Shown here: positions 46,936 through 57,659 of the stretch, in pieces
Layout of the letters: the number at the start of each line of letters is the position of its first letter
Position numbering within the stretch: the first letter of the stretch is position 1
Assembly: GCF_950023065.1 (NCBI RefSeq)
Contig: NC_088681.1
Location: 69,412,836-69,476,835, forward strand
Direction of reading: 5' to 3'
From: Planococcus citri
Taxonomy: Eukaryota; Arthropoda; Insecta; Hemiptera; Pseudococcidae
Length of the DNA stretch: 64,000 nucleotides
Notes under the pieces: generated by a model
Told to the model about the DNA's origin: nothing
What the model saw: the letters and a program-made list of their open reading frames with translations, nothing else
Databases searched by the model: none
Program-made: the position numbers and the translations under genes

Positions 46936-47152
46936 TCTGGCGTTATAAAATTCTCCAAAAATTACATTCCATTGGAATTAGAGGACATTTGGCCTACTTT
47001 ATTCAGAATTTCTTAACAAACCGTACTTTTAGAGTGAGAGTTGACGATACATACTCAAAATTTTTTGAAATTAAAAATGGAGTCCCCCAAGGTTCAGTTC
47101 TTAGCACCGTCTTATTTATACTTTTGATTGATGACATTTCCAATGTTGTTTC
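46936..47152 (+). pseudogene. LINE reverse transcriptase, first part
   Basis: Encodes the RT palm segment with WRYKILQKLHSIGIRGHL, then NGVPQGSVLSTVLF and LLIDDISNVVS, which precede the catalytic aspartates in this family. It is cut off by the TGCTAGCA element just after VVS. The frame is open across this piece. Confidence 0.75.
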
Positions 47153-47154
47153 TA

Positions 47155-49144
47155 CCCTATTGACAATTTTACTAGCAGAATGCTAGCATTAGTAGCACCC
47201 ACCTAGCATGAGTAGCAGGAAACTAGCATGATACTAGCGTTATGCTAGCATGAAATGAACTAGCATAACATGCTAGCAAAATGCCAGCTTATTACTAGCA
47301 TGATACAAACTAGCAAAAAGTATGCTAGTAATGAGCTAGCTACATGCTAGCAACATAACTACCGAATGAAGCTAGCATTTCCCGCTAGCAAAATGCTATC
47401 ATATATCTAGTATGAGATGAGCTAGCACAATGAATGCTAGCAATATGCTAGTTAAACCCTTGCCCCTTAATTACCAAGTGATGCTAGCAGTTCATACTAG
47501 CATGATGCTATCATATCGCTAGCATGGGGCGAGCTAGCAAAATGTATGCGAGCAATGTGCTAGTCAGACCCTTGCCTCATAATTACCTAGTAATGCCAGT
47601 TGTCCTTGCTAGCATGATGCTATCATATTGCTAATGTGTGATTATCTAGCACAATGTATGCTAGGGATATGCTAGTTAAAACCCAGCACCATAATTGTTG
47701 AGTGATCCCAGCAGCGCTCCTGCTAGCAAAATTCTACCATAATACTAGCCTGAGATGAGCTAGCACAATGTATGCTAGCAACATGCTAGTTATTTATATC
47801 CTAGCATCATAATTACCGAGCGATGCTGGCAGTTTTTCCTAGCATAAAGCTACCATGTCGCTAGCATGATATGAGCTAGTAAAAAGTACACTAGCCATAC
47901 ACTAGTTAATCCTAGCAGATTAATTATCTTATCAACAATTTTACTAGCAAAATGCTAGCATTAGTAGCAGAATACTAGCACGGTGCTAGCATGGAATCAA
48001 CTAGCAGATTACCAGTTAGAATGGTGTTAGCACTTAGCACTTTGCCAGCAGACATTTTATTGGAAAATTCATCCTAGCATAGAACTGGTATGATGCTAGC
48101 ATGCGGTGAACTAGCAAAAGACAGACCAGCAATTTGCTGGTTACATGCTAGCAGCATAACCACCGAGTAAAGCTAGCAGTCAATACTAGCATATTGCTAG
48201 TGCATTGCTAGCACCCTGTAATGGTGCTAGCATGAGGTGAACTAGCAAAAGGCATGCTAGCAATCTGCTAGTTACATGCTAGAAATACAATCACAGGTAA
48301 ACTTGCACTAGCCTACTGCTAGCAGTATTCTAACCTTGGTAAAGCTAGCAGTCAAAGTACTAGCATGGTGCTGGATTTTTGTTAAAAGACTTCTTATCCA
48401 GGTGCTAGCAGTCAAGTGCTAGCATAATGCTAGCAAATTGCTAGCGTTGTTCTTTAACATGATACACTTAACTTCTCTTAGATGAAGTATGTAGTCAAGT
48501 CGAATATAAGCTCAATACAGTTTCCTGTTTAAATTAAGAAGAGTGAAGTTGACAAACTAATCACTCAGTTTATACTAGCACAAGATGCTGGTGCAATGCT
48601 AGTTCTATACTAGCATTGTAGGGCAATTGCCCATTTTTGGATATTTTTGGGAAAAGGAACCATAATTAAAAATACCCTATTCTTTTATAAGGAAATTAAT
48701 GCACTTCTAGCATTATACATATTATACACATGCTAGCATATGCTAGCAAAAAGCTAGCAAGATCATGCTAGCACCAGTAGCACCATTTTGAACACCTGCA
48801 CTAGCATATCTGCTAGCAAACTGACGCTAGCATAATGCTAGTCTCCCTGCTAGAATTATGCCAATTGTATGCCAGTATATGCTAGAAATATGCTAGCATG
48901 ACTATGCTAGCACCAATGGCACCATTTTGAACACCTGTACTAGCATATCTGCTAGCAAACCATCGCTAGCATAATGCTAGAAAAATGCTGCTAGCGTGGT
49001 GCTAGTACCATTTTCCTAGCATTGTGCTGGCAACAGTTTGCTAGCAGATATGCTAGGAAAGGTGTTCAAAATGGTGCAACCAGTGCTAGCATGGTCATGC
49101 TAGCACTGTTGCTAGCATTCTGCCACTTGAAATTGTCAATAGGG
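47155..49144. mobile_element. 2-kb TIR element made of TGCTAGCA repeats
   Basis: The ends are inverted copies: CCCTATTGACAATTTTACTA on the left, and the inverse of CCCTATTGACAATTTCAAGT on the right, each followed inward by GCAGAATGCTAGCA. TA flanks both sides (47153-47154 and 49145-49146). Nearly all of the 1990 bp consists of short variations on TGCTAGCA / ACTAGCA. Within it a ~112-bp higher-order unit (TAATTACC...GATGCTAGCAG) starts at 47468, 47580, 47692 and 47810, and a ~140-bp block with CACCATTTTGAACACCTG occurs at about 48782 and 48922 and inverted at about 49056. The terminal sequence recurs internally at about 47937 (CAACAATTTTACTAGCAAAA). Because CTAG contains TAG on both strands, no long frame survives. 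No transposase is present. Confidence 0.85.
47468..47930 (+). repeat. ~112-bp higher-order units in the TGCTAGCA element
   Basis: Four consecutive units start at 47468, 47580, 47692 and 47810 (steps 112, 112 and 118). Each has TAATTACC/GAGTGATGC, CTAGCATGATGCTATCATAT, GAGCTAGCA(C/A)AATGTATG and ATATGCTAGTTA-like words. Units differ by point changes. Confidence 0.75.
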
Positions 49145-49146
49145 TA

Positions 49147-50851
49147 GACCCATTTCTCTGAGAATCTTTGCTGATGATATAAACATTTCCTTTCGTTCAA
49201 ATAATATTCAACTACATAGCTCTTCAGGTAATCCGAGAAACCCTTGAAAAAATTGAATCATGGGCAGATTCTAATGGTCTAACCTTCTCAGAGTCAAAAA
49301 CCCACTGTATACTTTTCATAAAAAAAATAAGATTCCTCCAGATCTCATTCTCAACTTCAAAGGACACTCTTTAGAATTCAAAACCACCACTACATTTCTT
49401 GGCTTAACTTTTGATAGAAAACTAAATTGGACTCCTCATTTTCTAAAAGTAAAATCAGATATGTATCATGAAACGCCTAAATCTGTTGAAAATAATCAAA
49501 AACACCAAGTATAATCCATCTCGCAAACTCCTACTTCACTCGTATAAATCTCTAATTCGCAGTAAAATTGAGTATGGAAGCCCATGTTTTGCAAATATCT
49601 CAAATAAGACTTCAAATATCCTAAAAACAATTCAAAATTCAGCCTTCAGGATCTGTTTAGGAGCCCTCTATTCCTCTCCAATAGATACCCTTTATTGTGA
49701 AACAGCAGAATTATCCCCAGATTTTAGAAGAACTCTCATAACAAACAAATTCATCTCAAATGCATCCACCAACCCTTCCCATACACTCCAAAACTCAATT
49801 AACCCACCCAACCCCCAGCATTTGATCATATAGAAGGACCCATTCTCAATTTCATCACAATGTTGAATGATCTTCAAATCAATCCTAAAACACTCATCCA
49901 ACAACCAATATCATATCCCCCTTGATGGCTCCTCAGGCCTCCTCAAGTCAATACACAACTTATTAACTACCCAAAAAAATAGCCACTCTCCACTAGTAAT
50001 AAAACAAAACTATCTTGAACTCTTATCAGAATACAAAAAATTCAATCTCTGCTTTACAGATGGGTCAAAAATACCAACACTTCATTCAGGGTATGCCTAC
50101 TCTATTAATGATAAAATTTCAAATTTTAAAATCCATAACTGCTCTTCAATCTACACTACCAAACTCGCAGCTATTTTCCACTGCCTCTGTGATATATTCA
50201 CTTATGAATCAGAAAATAAGTCTTTCTTAATTCAGAGTGATTTCCTCAGCTCACTAACTGCTATCCAAAATCTACTTTCTGACCACCCCCTAATTCAAAA
50301 TATCCATAAAACTCTATTTGATTTACAAAATTCAAACTACTCCATCCAGTTTATGTGTATCCAGCCATGTTGGAATCACAGGAAATGAAATTGTAGATAA
50401 AAATGCAAAGTCCGCCACTACTCTTTCTCCTTTCACATTTATCACAGCTGACAACCTTAAATCTATCTTCACTCAAAACACACTTGAGAAATGGCAAAAC
50501 TTTTGGTCCCTCCAAACATCAAACAAGCTCTTTCACCACAAAAAAACTACTCAGCCTTGGAAAAACCTATCTCAACTAAATAGACTTGAAGAAATCATTA
50601 TAACCAGATTAAGAATTGGCCACACAAAAATCGTCCACAATCACCTCTATGAAAAGACCCCAAAACCCACATGCCAGTTCTGCACGTCAGAACTTATATC
50701 TGTCCAACACTTACTATTTCGCTGTCCCTCCTTACATCAGCACAGACCATCCCTACAAATAGATGAAAGATCCCTATTCATACCAGACGACCCTTCTGAA
50801 ATTAAAAAATTCTTAGACCTAATTAAAAAACTTGACTTTATCAACTCGATT
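49147..50851 (+). pseudogene. LINE reverse transcriptase end, RNase H and C-terminal zinc motif
   Basis: RT resumes right after the inserted element: the catalytic FADD is intact (IFADDINISF, near 49170). Then ETLEKIESWADSNGLTFS, LGLTFDRKLNWTPHF and RSKIEYGSP follow in different frames. RNase H begins around 50040 with FTDGSK, has the DFLSSLTAIQN segment, and ends in SSHVGITGNEIVDKNAK. The tail carries CQFC ... VQHLLFRCP, the usual C-terminal Cys/His cluster. Breaks: frameshifts near 49225, 49325, 49460 and 50355; in-frame stops at 49831-49833 and 49864-49866. It is non-functional. Confidence 0.8.
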
Positions 50852-51277
50852 TAAATCTCACACGACGGGTGTAATAATCAAGTAATTACGAGCACCCCCC
50901 CCCTCCAAAAAAAATTGGTAAGATTTTGATTTTTCCCCTCATTTTTGACCTGAATTTGATTTTCAAAAATTCACCAAAAATCTAAAAATGCACTTCAGCA
51001 TTTGAAATTTTGACAGATGATGAATTTTTGCCTGCTCTTCCGATCTACTTTTGTTCGGTTTGAAAAATTCCGTGCAAGTCCTATGTTGGAACGCTAAACT
51101 TGCGATTTTAGCTGACCTGTCAATCCAAATGGCCGCCATTTTGTGAGTAGAACCATGTTGGTTTTTTTTTGAGAACAAAGGGCTAGAAATCTTCCTCAGG
51201 ACTCCCACTTCAAGAAAAACGTTGTCCCAGAGAATCGGAAGGGGGTGCAACTGATCCTTATGCGAGCCCCCCGACTA

Positions 51278-52583
51278 TATAACATGACGAAAGAACGTCC
51301 GCAAGGTCAATTTGATCGAGTTCTGAGAATGTCAAAAGTTACTCTTGGGAACATTCCATCATCTAAAATTTGTACATAGCAACATGGGCCACACAGAATT
51401 CGAGCCCCCCCCCCCTCAAAAATATCCAAATTTCACCCCAATCTCCCAATTTCCTCATCTACAAATATCGCATGAGACACCCCAAGTCGCATCAAAATGT
51501 AGTTTCAACTCGCTCAAACCACATTTCACTCATACAATACACCATCTCGTCACCTCATAGTCACTAGGTGATGAGAAAATTACGCTCATTTAACCAGCAT
51601 CCATTAACAGCTGCACTTCTGTGCAGAAAAAACAAGCAAAACACGAGAGACGTGTCAGCTGGTGATATAATATCAACAATAATTTGTAAACGAAAAGTGG
51701 TTTTATTTATGCGCGATACGAATAGGTTAGGTAGGACGACGAAGTGAAGGGGGTAAGGTAGTGTATAAGATATATAGTGAGGTGATGCGGAAGGTAAAAT
51801 GGTGTTGTGGTAACTTGATACGAACGTACACGTATATATCTAACGTAAGCATTAAGATTGTACGAGAGCTAAAATGTGAACCCATCACTAGCAATTATGA
51901 AAACGAGCTCGAAAGCGACGAAGGTGGAAAAAACCTCATAATTTTAAATCTGAAATTTCCAGCCAACAACGTCATAAATAGACCTTCGTCTTCTCAACCC
52001 TGATAACTTGATGAAAATGCTTTCTTTTTTCACCCTTCTCCTTCTCGTCGTCGGACTATTCGTCCCAAAGTACATTGCGAGTTAGCATACGTAAAATGAG
52101 GTCAAATTTGAGACTTGGCTAATGGTTCAGTGAGTCAAAATGCTCGTATACTCGTATATATGAGTACGAGTTGACTCTTATTTCTCCATTTTCGTATTAA
52201 TTTCGAAAATTATGCTACATGCAATCGAGATACTACAAGTACGAGTAGGTTGTTTGTACGTGCTGTATAATTTCAACTCGTATTTAATTTTCAATATTCT
52301 GGTTATAGAATTTACTTCATCTGCATATTTCTATATTAATAGACGAAGTTCTCTTATATGTATTAAACCGTGTGAAGAGAACAAAGCTAACCATAATATG
52401 GTTTGTTGTTATTGTTTTTACCGACTTTTCGGAGAAAAGTGGAGTATTGTATTTGTTGCGATAGTGGAAGTTGGGTCGGGGAGTGACTTTTCTTTGCGTT
52501 TCGAGGGTCTGGGATCACGATAGGCTCATTCCCAAAATTTCAGGTTTCCTTATATAAGGTTTATATACTTATAGATTTAAACT
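51278..52583. other. gene-free, apparently single-copy stretch
   Basis: No repeat family recognised; TACTCGTATA words near 52143-52170. The frames at 51761-52003 and 52212-52523 have no recognised domain. Nothing else is seen. Confidence 0.4.
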
Positions 52584-52585
52584 TA

Positions 52586-52781
52586 GTCATTGTGGTGACC
52601 GTTTTAAGTATACGTAGTCATTGTGGTGCCCGGTTTTGGGCTTGTGGCGCCCAAATCGGGCACCACAAGGTCTTTTTATATAAAACGATGCAGAATCGAG
52701 TGAAATGCACTCTAAGGTGAAAAAAAAATTTTGAGGCAGGCACCACAAGTACCAAGTTTATGTATCGGGCACCTCAATGAC
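52586..52781. mobile_element. 196-bp TIR element with GTCATTGTGGTG ends
   Basis: The left end GTCATTGTGGTGACCG and right end CGGGCACCTCAATGAC are inverted copies, with TA outside both (52584-52585 and 52782-52783). The interior has a strong hairpin: TGGTGCCCGGTTTTGGGC and GCCCAAATCGGGCACCA (about 52630-52674). GGGCACCACAA continues to recur just outside the right end (about 52855 and 52883). Confidence 0.7.
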
Positions 52782-52783
52782 TA

Positions 52784-53584
52784 ACTATGATGGAAAATCC
52801 AAACTGCACTAAAACACCTTTATCATACATATATATGTGATCCTCTATGTACTTGGGCACCACAATTACCATAAAAGACCCGGGCACCACAAGGTACTAG
52901 GTACGTGTATTCATATATACCTATAAATATTCTAGGGGGTAAACTCGTAACTTTTTTCTAGATTAACCAGCAAACTCATAACGTTTTGACAAACTCGTAA
53001 CCTTTTTAGGACGTGACTTTTCGATGAGGTGCCATATGAATCTAGAAGGTGTGGGGAGTCTACTGGCAAAGTTTGAGCAGGGACGTGAGATTGCTGTTTA
53101 TACAATTTCACTTTTGACTCAATTTTCAAATGAGTACATAGCCTAATTAACAGGTATGAGGATATGAGGAAAAGGTTTTTATTGCCAAGAATCATTTTTT
53201 ACGTTTTTTACGTTCTTTTTGGTGATTTTGGTGGTTGAAGATGTCCTCTTTCACATAGCGTGGTCAAAAATCGTCTAAAATAAATTTTTGACTGCTGAAT
53301 TTTAATTTTAAGTTGATTATACAGGTCCAAATTTTCGTGTTTTTCAATCTAAACATTGATTTTATGGGAAAAGTGCACCATGATCCAAAAGTTCGTAGCT
53401 TTCGCGCGTAATTGAAAACAAAATTTTCAAAAGCTCAAAGCTTTCAAATTTGTCGAGCGACAAAATTTTTATTCAGAATTTTTCAAAACTCATTACCTAG
53501 GAAATGGCTGAACTGATTTCGATGAAACTTGAAATCTCACTAGGTTTGCTCGATTCCTATTAAGTATACGACCCTCAATTTTTT
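52784..53584. other. gene-free stretch
   Basis: Stray GGGCACCACAA words near 52855 and 52883, and AAACTCGTAAC / AAACTCATAAC three times at about 52938-53000. Otherwise AT-rich with nothing recognised. Confidence 0.4.
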
Positions 53585-54080
53585 GTGAATCATTCGTGAA
53601 CGAATTGATCAATTTTTTGAAAGAACCATTCGCCAACGAATCTTTAATTTATGAATAAATTCGTTCGCGAATGAGTCACTAATACGAATCAATTCGTTCG
53701 CGAATGATTCATTGAAAATTGAGTAAATGAATCAATTCGTTCGCGAACGAATCACATGTCTGAATCGGTTCGTTCGTGAACGATTCACTTGTATGAATTA
53801 ATTCGTTCGCGAACGATTCACTTGTACGAATCGATTCGTTCGCGAACGATTCACTTGTACGAATCAATTCGTTCGCGAACGATTCACTTGTATGATTCGA
53901 TTCGTTCGCGAACGAGTCACTTATACGAATCGATTCGTTCGCGAACGAGTCACTTATACGAATCGATTCATTCACGAACGAGTCACTTGTACAAATCGAT
54001 TCGTTCACGAACAAGTCACTTATACGAATCAGTTCGTTCGCGAATCACTGTTTAAATAAAAGTGGATCAATTCGTTCGTA
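53585..54080 (+). repeat. 33-bp tandem array centred on TTCGCGAA (copy B)
   Basis: Units such as CGAATCGATTCGTTCGCGAA followed by CGAGTCACTTATA recur every 33 bp from about 53690 to 54050, with degenerate units before. The core is a perfect palindrome. Since 33 is a multiple of three and the unit lacks stops in some frames, both strands stay open (53789-54055 plus, 53709-54014 minus) and encode 11-residue repeats; this is a repeat effect, not evidence of a gene. Confidence 0.85.
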
Positions 54081-56279
54081 AAAGATATTTATTTTACGAA
54101 AAGTCGGTCTTCTCACGCTTACTGCGTGAGAGTTTTTTCAATGTGTATTCACCCAAAGGTATCTTTTCCTCATTACAATGCTAAAAAGAGAACGACACTT
54201 GTGATTAATCGATTCGAGCGCGTTTATCGAGTAATTAAATAACGAGACCGTGTTTCCTCTACACTTATTACATCTTTAAAGAACACAATGACTCTTTATC
54301 ATATTTTCTGAGTAATTTAAACTACGACACTACGCGTCTCTTTTTAATCGCAATTAACAAAGAATTGCGAGCAAATCTTTTACATCGCGCCAAAATGGAG
54401 CAAATTTAACGCAACCAAATGCTATTAACAAGAAGAATATACACGAGCATTCATCTCTCACAGAGCGTCGGTAGGTACTCGTTGTACTTTAAATTATTAC
54501 GAATAAAAGGCTAAATTGGCCCGAAGGTTTGGTTTTAATATAAAACCAACTTCGAGTCGAGTTACATAGTTTAGGTGTTTTTTGACGTAAAATTTTTGCT
54601 CGAGTTATTCGAAATTTACATTTTGCTCGGGCGAGGAGATGCAGCATAGCTTTAGTAAATTGGTGAAGGAAAAAATAAGGCGGGAAAAAAGTGAATCTTG
54701 TCGTATTTCAATTGTAGTACACGATCGCGATAAGTCGACGAAGCGTATAAATTGAGAGAATTTTTTTCTCGCTTTTTTTCCCACTTTTCTCGACGACCAG
54801 CAACGAAGAACACTCGACCTTGTACGCGACAATGACGTATTAAATTAACGAACTCGGCGAGGAGCAGAGGTAGTACTCGTAAGACTCGTCGAATCGCGGG
54901 CGAATGTGAAAAATACCCGAAATTTTCGACACGATGCGATTGAGATAAAGAGAGAGAGATAGAGAGAGAAAGGAGACGACGAAAAGAGAAAAACGATACA
55001 CACAGCTCATCATCTCGTAGGTACGTTGTTCGGTATCGCGCGCGGTAATAAACGTCTCGCAGCGTCTTTGAAAAGGCGATAAAGGTGAATTTGGCGGCGG
55101 TGACGAAAAGCACTCAGCAACCACAATAAATCATCTTCCAAAGAGTTATTACTTTACCATTATTAATTAAAGCCACTTTTAATCATCTTATTACCGGATA
55201 AGGTTTTAGAGCAGGATTTTAAAAGGCTGACAAAACAACCCTTCGCGCTGCGGACGAGTCGAAGAGTGGACGGGGGTGCGAGTGCGAAAAGACGACGACG
55301 ACGCGCAGCAGCGGTGGCGGCCGCTTAGGTACCTACCCTGACATAAGTGAAGTTGCCGGAATAATCGCTCATTTTTAAAGCTCCGGTTCGCTCAAAAGAA
55401 AAGTTATTACGAAGATCCGGATTTCGTAAAAAGTTTAAGCGCCCCTCTTCTCACCGCCGCCTCCGCCACCGCTGCGCGCTTCGAGGAGACCTTTTTAAAA
55501 AGCACCGGCTAAACAGTTACTGGAAGACGTTAATTCTACAATATTACGTCACCCCCGACGCGATGGAAGCGGAAACAAAAGGAAAACTTTAATGAGCAAC
55601 GCGTTTGCATACTAACAAACTCATTATATTGGCGAAACGGATTAGTTCGTTTCACTTCGCCAGAAAGTATCGCGAAATATAGCATTTTTTTCCTGTTTTA
55701 TTTCGGCTCGGGGAGCGAAAAGTAAAAAAAAAACGAACGAAAATGCCTAACCGTGTCGTGTCTTCTTTCTCGGTTGGTTGGTAGTTGTGTCACATCGTTG
55801 TCGTAACAGATCACGACGAACCGAGAAGCCGAATTTCTCTACCCTACTTTGTCGAAAGTCTCGTTCGAAATGTAAAATCCATCCCTCCTTATAGCGACTC
55901 GAAACGAGAAGAATTTGATTCGAAGAAAACGTTCTTTAAATATTCGCGAGTGGGCTTTCTCATACGAAATTTTTCCACTTTTCTTTTTTCGTGAATTTTT
56001 CGAATGGTTTTGCGAACTTTTTTTTCTTTTTTTCATTCGGCGTTTCTGCTCACTAGAAACGAGGCCCATGAATGCCTTTCGGGAAATTGGGAGAACCAAT
56101 GAGGGGGTCGCAAGTTCCGAAAAAAAGAAGCTGATATATTCGTGTTATGATTTCCAAAAATCTGTTAAATACATGTCTTTCGGTCTTTTCAATTTTTCGG
56201 AAATTCTGAGAGCCGAAAGGACCTTTGAAATTCCAAAATATATGAAAAAATATATCCTACTCAGTTTTTGCTGATTGAA
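54081..56279. other. gene-free, CpG-rich stretch
   Basis: The least AT-rich part of the window, especially about 55230-55560 (GCGCAGCAGCGGTGGCGGCC, CACCGCCGCCTCCGCCACCG). It has a GA-rich tract at about 54945-54975. No open frame carries a domain. It could be a promoter or untranslated region of a gene outside the window, but nothing in the sequence proves that. Confidence 0.35.
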
Positions 56280-57500
56280 AAAGTGACTTAAGAAACCAAA
56301 AAAGCTTGAAAAAGTCACCAAAAAAGTTACAAAACGTGAGCAAAACATTTTAATAGAGAAAAAATTACAAAAAAAACTTGGTCAAGACTTCAACAATTTT
56401 CACAAAAAGTAGAACTTTTTTTGGACAATTATTGTCAAAAAAGAGAGCTTTTCAGGCAATTTTAGACAACGACCAAAACTGATCATTTTAGCAAAAGGCT
56501 GGAATTTTTGCAAATTGCTAGCAAAATAGAGAGATTTTGAAAAAATTTTGGAAGACAGTATGATTTTTTCATTTTTAGCAGAAAACGAGTCATTGACGAT
56601 TTTAGCAAAAGATACTTTATGCATTTTAGCAATTTGTGGCGAACAAGTGAAACTCCTTCGAAATTTGTAGCAAAAAAGTGAGATTTATTCGCAATTTTTG
56701 GTAAAAAAAAAAAATTGAAAACTTTGGGAAATTTTTGGTACACATAAAGCAAGACTTTGACAATTTAGCAAAAACCAAACTTTTTGAGGAAAAAAATGAG
56801 AATTTCCGGTAGTTTTTTGAGAAAATGCACGATTTTGACAAAATAGCACGATGAGGCACGGATTTTTGGGAACTTTGGGCAAAAAACGAAACTTCTGGCT
56901 AATTTTTGGCAATTTCAGATAAAAAGCAACACTTTAGAATTTTTTTTAAAAAAACGAGAAACCTTTTTCAAAACTATTGTAAAAGATTAGAATATTTTCG
57001 CAATTCCTTGGTGAAGAACGAGACTTTTTGGCAACTTTTGGCTAAAAGCAAGACTTTGACAATTTCACAAAAAAATCCTGTTTAGAGATTTCTGGGAAAA
57101 AATTGATCCCTTTGGGTAATTTACAAAAGGTGGAAAAAATAAACATTTTGGCAATTTCGACTGAAAGCGAAACTTTTTGATGTAATTAGCCAAAAGCCTG
57201 ACTTCGTCAATTTCCGCAAGAAATAGGAGTTTTTTTTAGCAACTTTTAGCGAAAAAGTGAGGCTTATGGAACATTTTTGATGAAAAAGTGAAAATTGTTG
57301 GCAATTTTTCAAAGAACAGTGATCTTTTTGGAAATTATTGGCAAAAATTGATATTTTTCATATTTCAGAGAGAAACAAGCAGGGCAATTTTATTTTAAAA
57401 AAACTTCGGAAATTTTTTGACGGGAACACTAAACTTTTAAGAAATGTTTGCAAAAAGGTGATATTTTTTGAAATTTTTACAGAAAAATAACAATTTTTAA
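56280..57500 (+). repeat. degenerate array of TTTTTGGCAA / GCAAAAA-type units
   Basis: Loose repeats of ATTTTTGGCAATTT, AGCAAAAAGCGAGACTTTTT and similar follow each other with irregular spacing. The overlapping minus-strand frames (56400-56912) are different readings of the same units. No clean period could be established by eye. Confidence 0.45.
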
Positions 57501-57542
57501 CAATTCTTGGAATGAATGAGATATCGTTAACACTTCTTCTGC

Positions 57543-57578
57543 CCCCTCCCCTCCCCTCCCCTCCCCTCCCCTCCCCTA
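57543..57578 (+). repeat. (CCCCT)n tract
   Basis: About seven CCCCT units in a row, followed by a C-rich flank. Confidence 0.85.
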
Positions 57579-57635
57579 CCCCCACCTCCTCTCCCTCTCC
57601 CAAGATTTTGAAATATTTTTAGAAATAAATAAATA

Positions 57636-57659
57636 TTGATTGATTGATTGATTGATTGA
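57636..57659 (+). repeat. (TTGA)n microsatellite
   Basis: Six consecutive TTGA units. Confidence 0.85.

Larger units (their letters stand above)
46936..50912 (+). mobile_element. 5'-truncated LINE with RNase H domain
   Basis: The LINE begins abruptly inside the reverse transcriptase (WRYKILQKLHSIG) and ends after the stop at 50852 with a short A run (about 50907-50914). Flanking sequence on both sides is one FB-related arm. RNase H plus a C-terminal Cys/His cluster place it among the I / R1 / LOA-type LINEs; exact clade unknown. A 2-kb TIR element interrupts it at 47153-49146. Any target duplication is at most a few bases (AATT). Confidence 0.75.
45765..51275. mobile_element. FB-related fold-back element enlarged by nested insertions
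   Basis: The ends GTCGGGGGGCCCCACAAGGA and its inverse TCCTTATGCGAGCCCCCCGAC are flanked by TA (45763-45764 and 51276-51277). Inside the tips come the family landmarks TCTTCCGGGACAAC / GTTGTCCCAGAGAATCGGAA, and the ATGGCCGCCATTTT block near the right end. The tip sequence differs from the GTCCGGCATATGAC subfamily, so this is a separate subfamily. The arm sequence breaks at about 46935 (…AAGTCAATTT) and resumes at about 50913 (TTGGTAAGATTTTGATTTTT) with exactly the next part of the family consensus; the gap is a LINE. Confidence 0.75.

Noticed and set aside
53690..54050. CRISPR-like array
   Set aside because: Units are contiguous 33-bp tandem repeats without unique spacers, and the DNA is eukaryotic.
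53709..54055. Two overlapping repeat proteins on opposite strands
   Set aside because: Product of a 33-bp palindromic repeat free of stops; no start context or domain supports translation.
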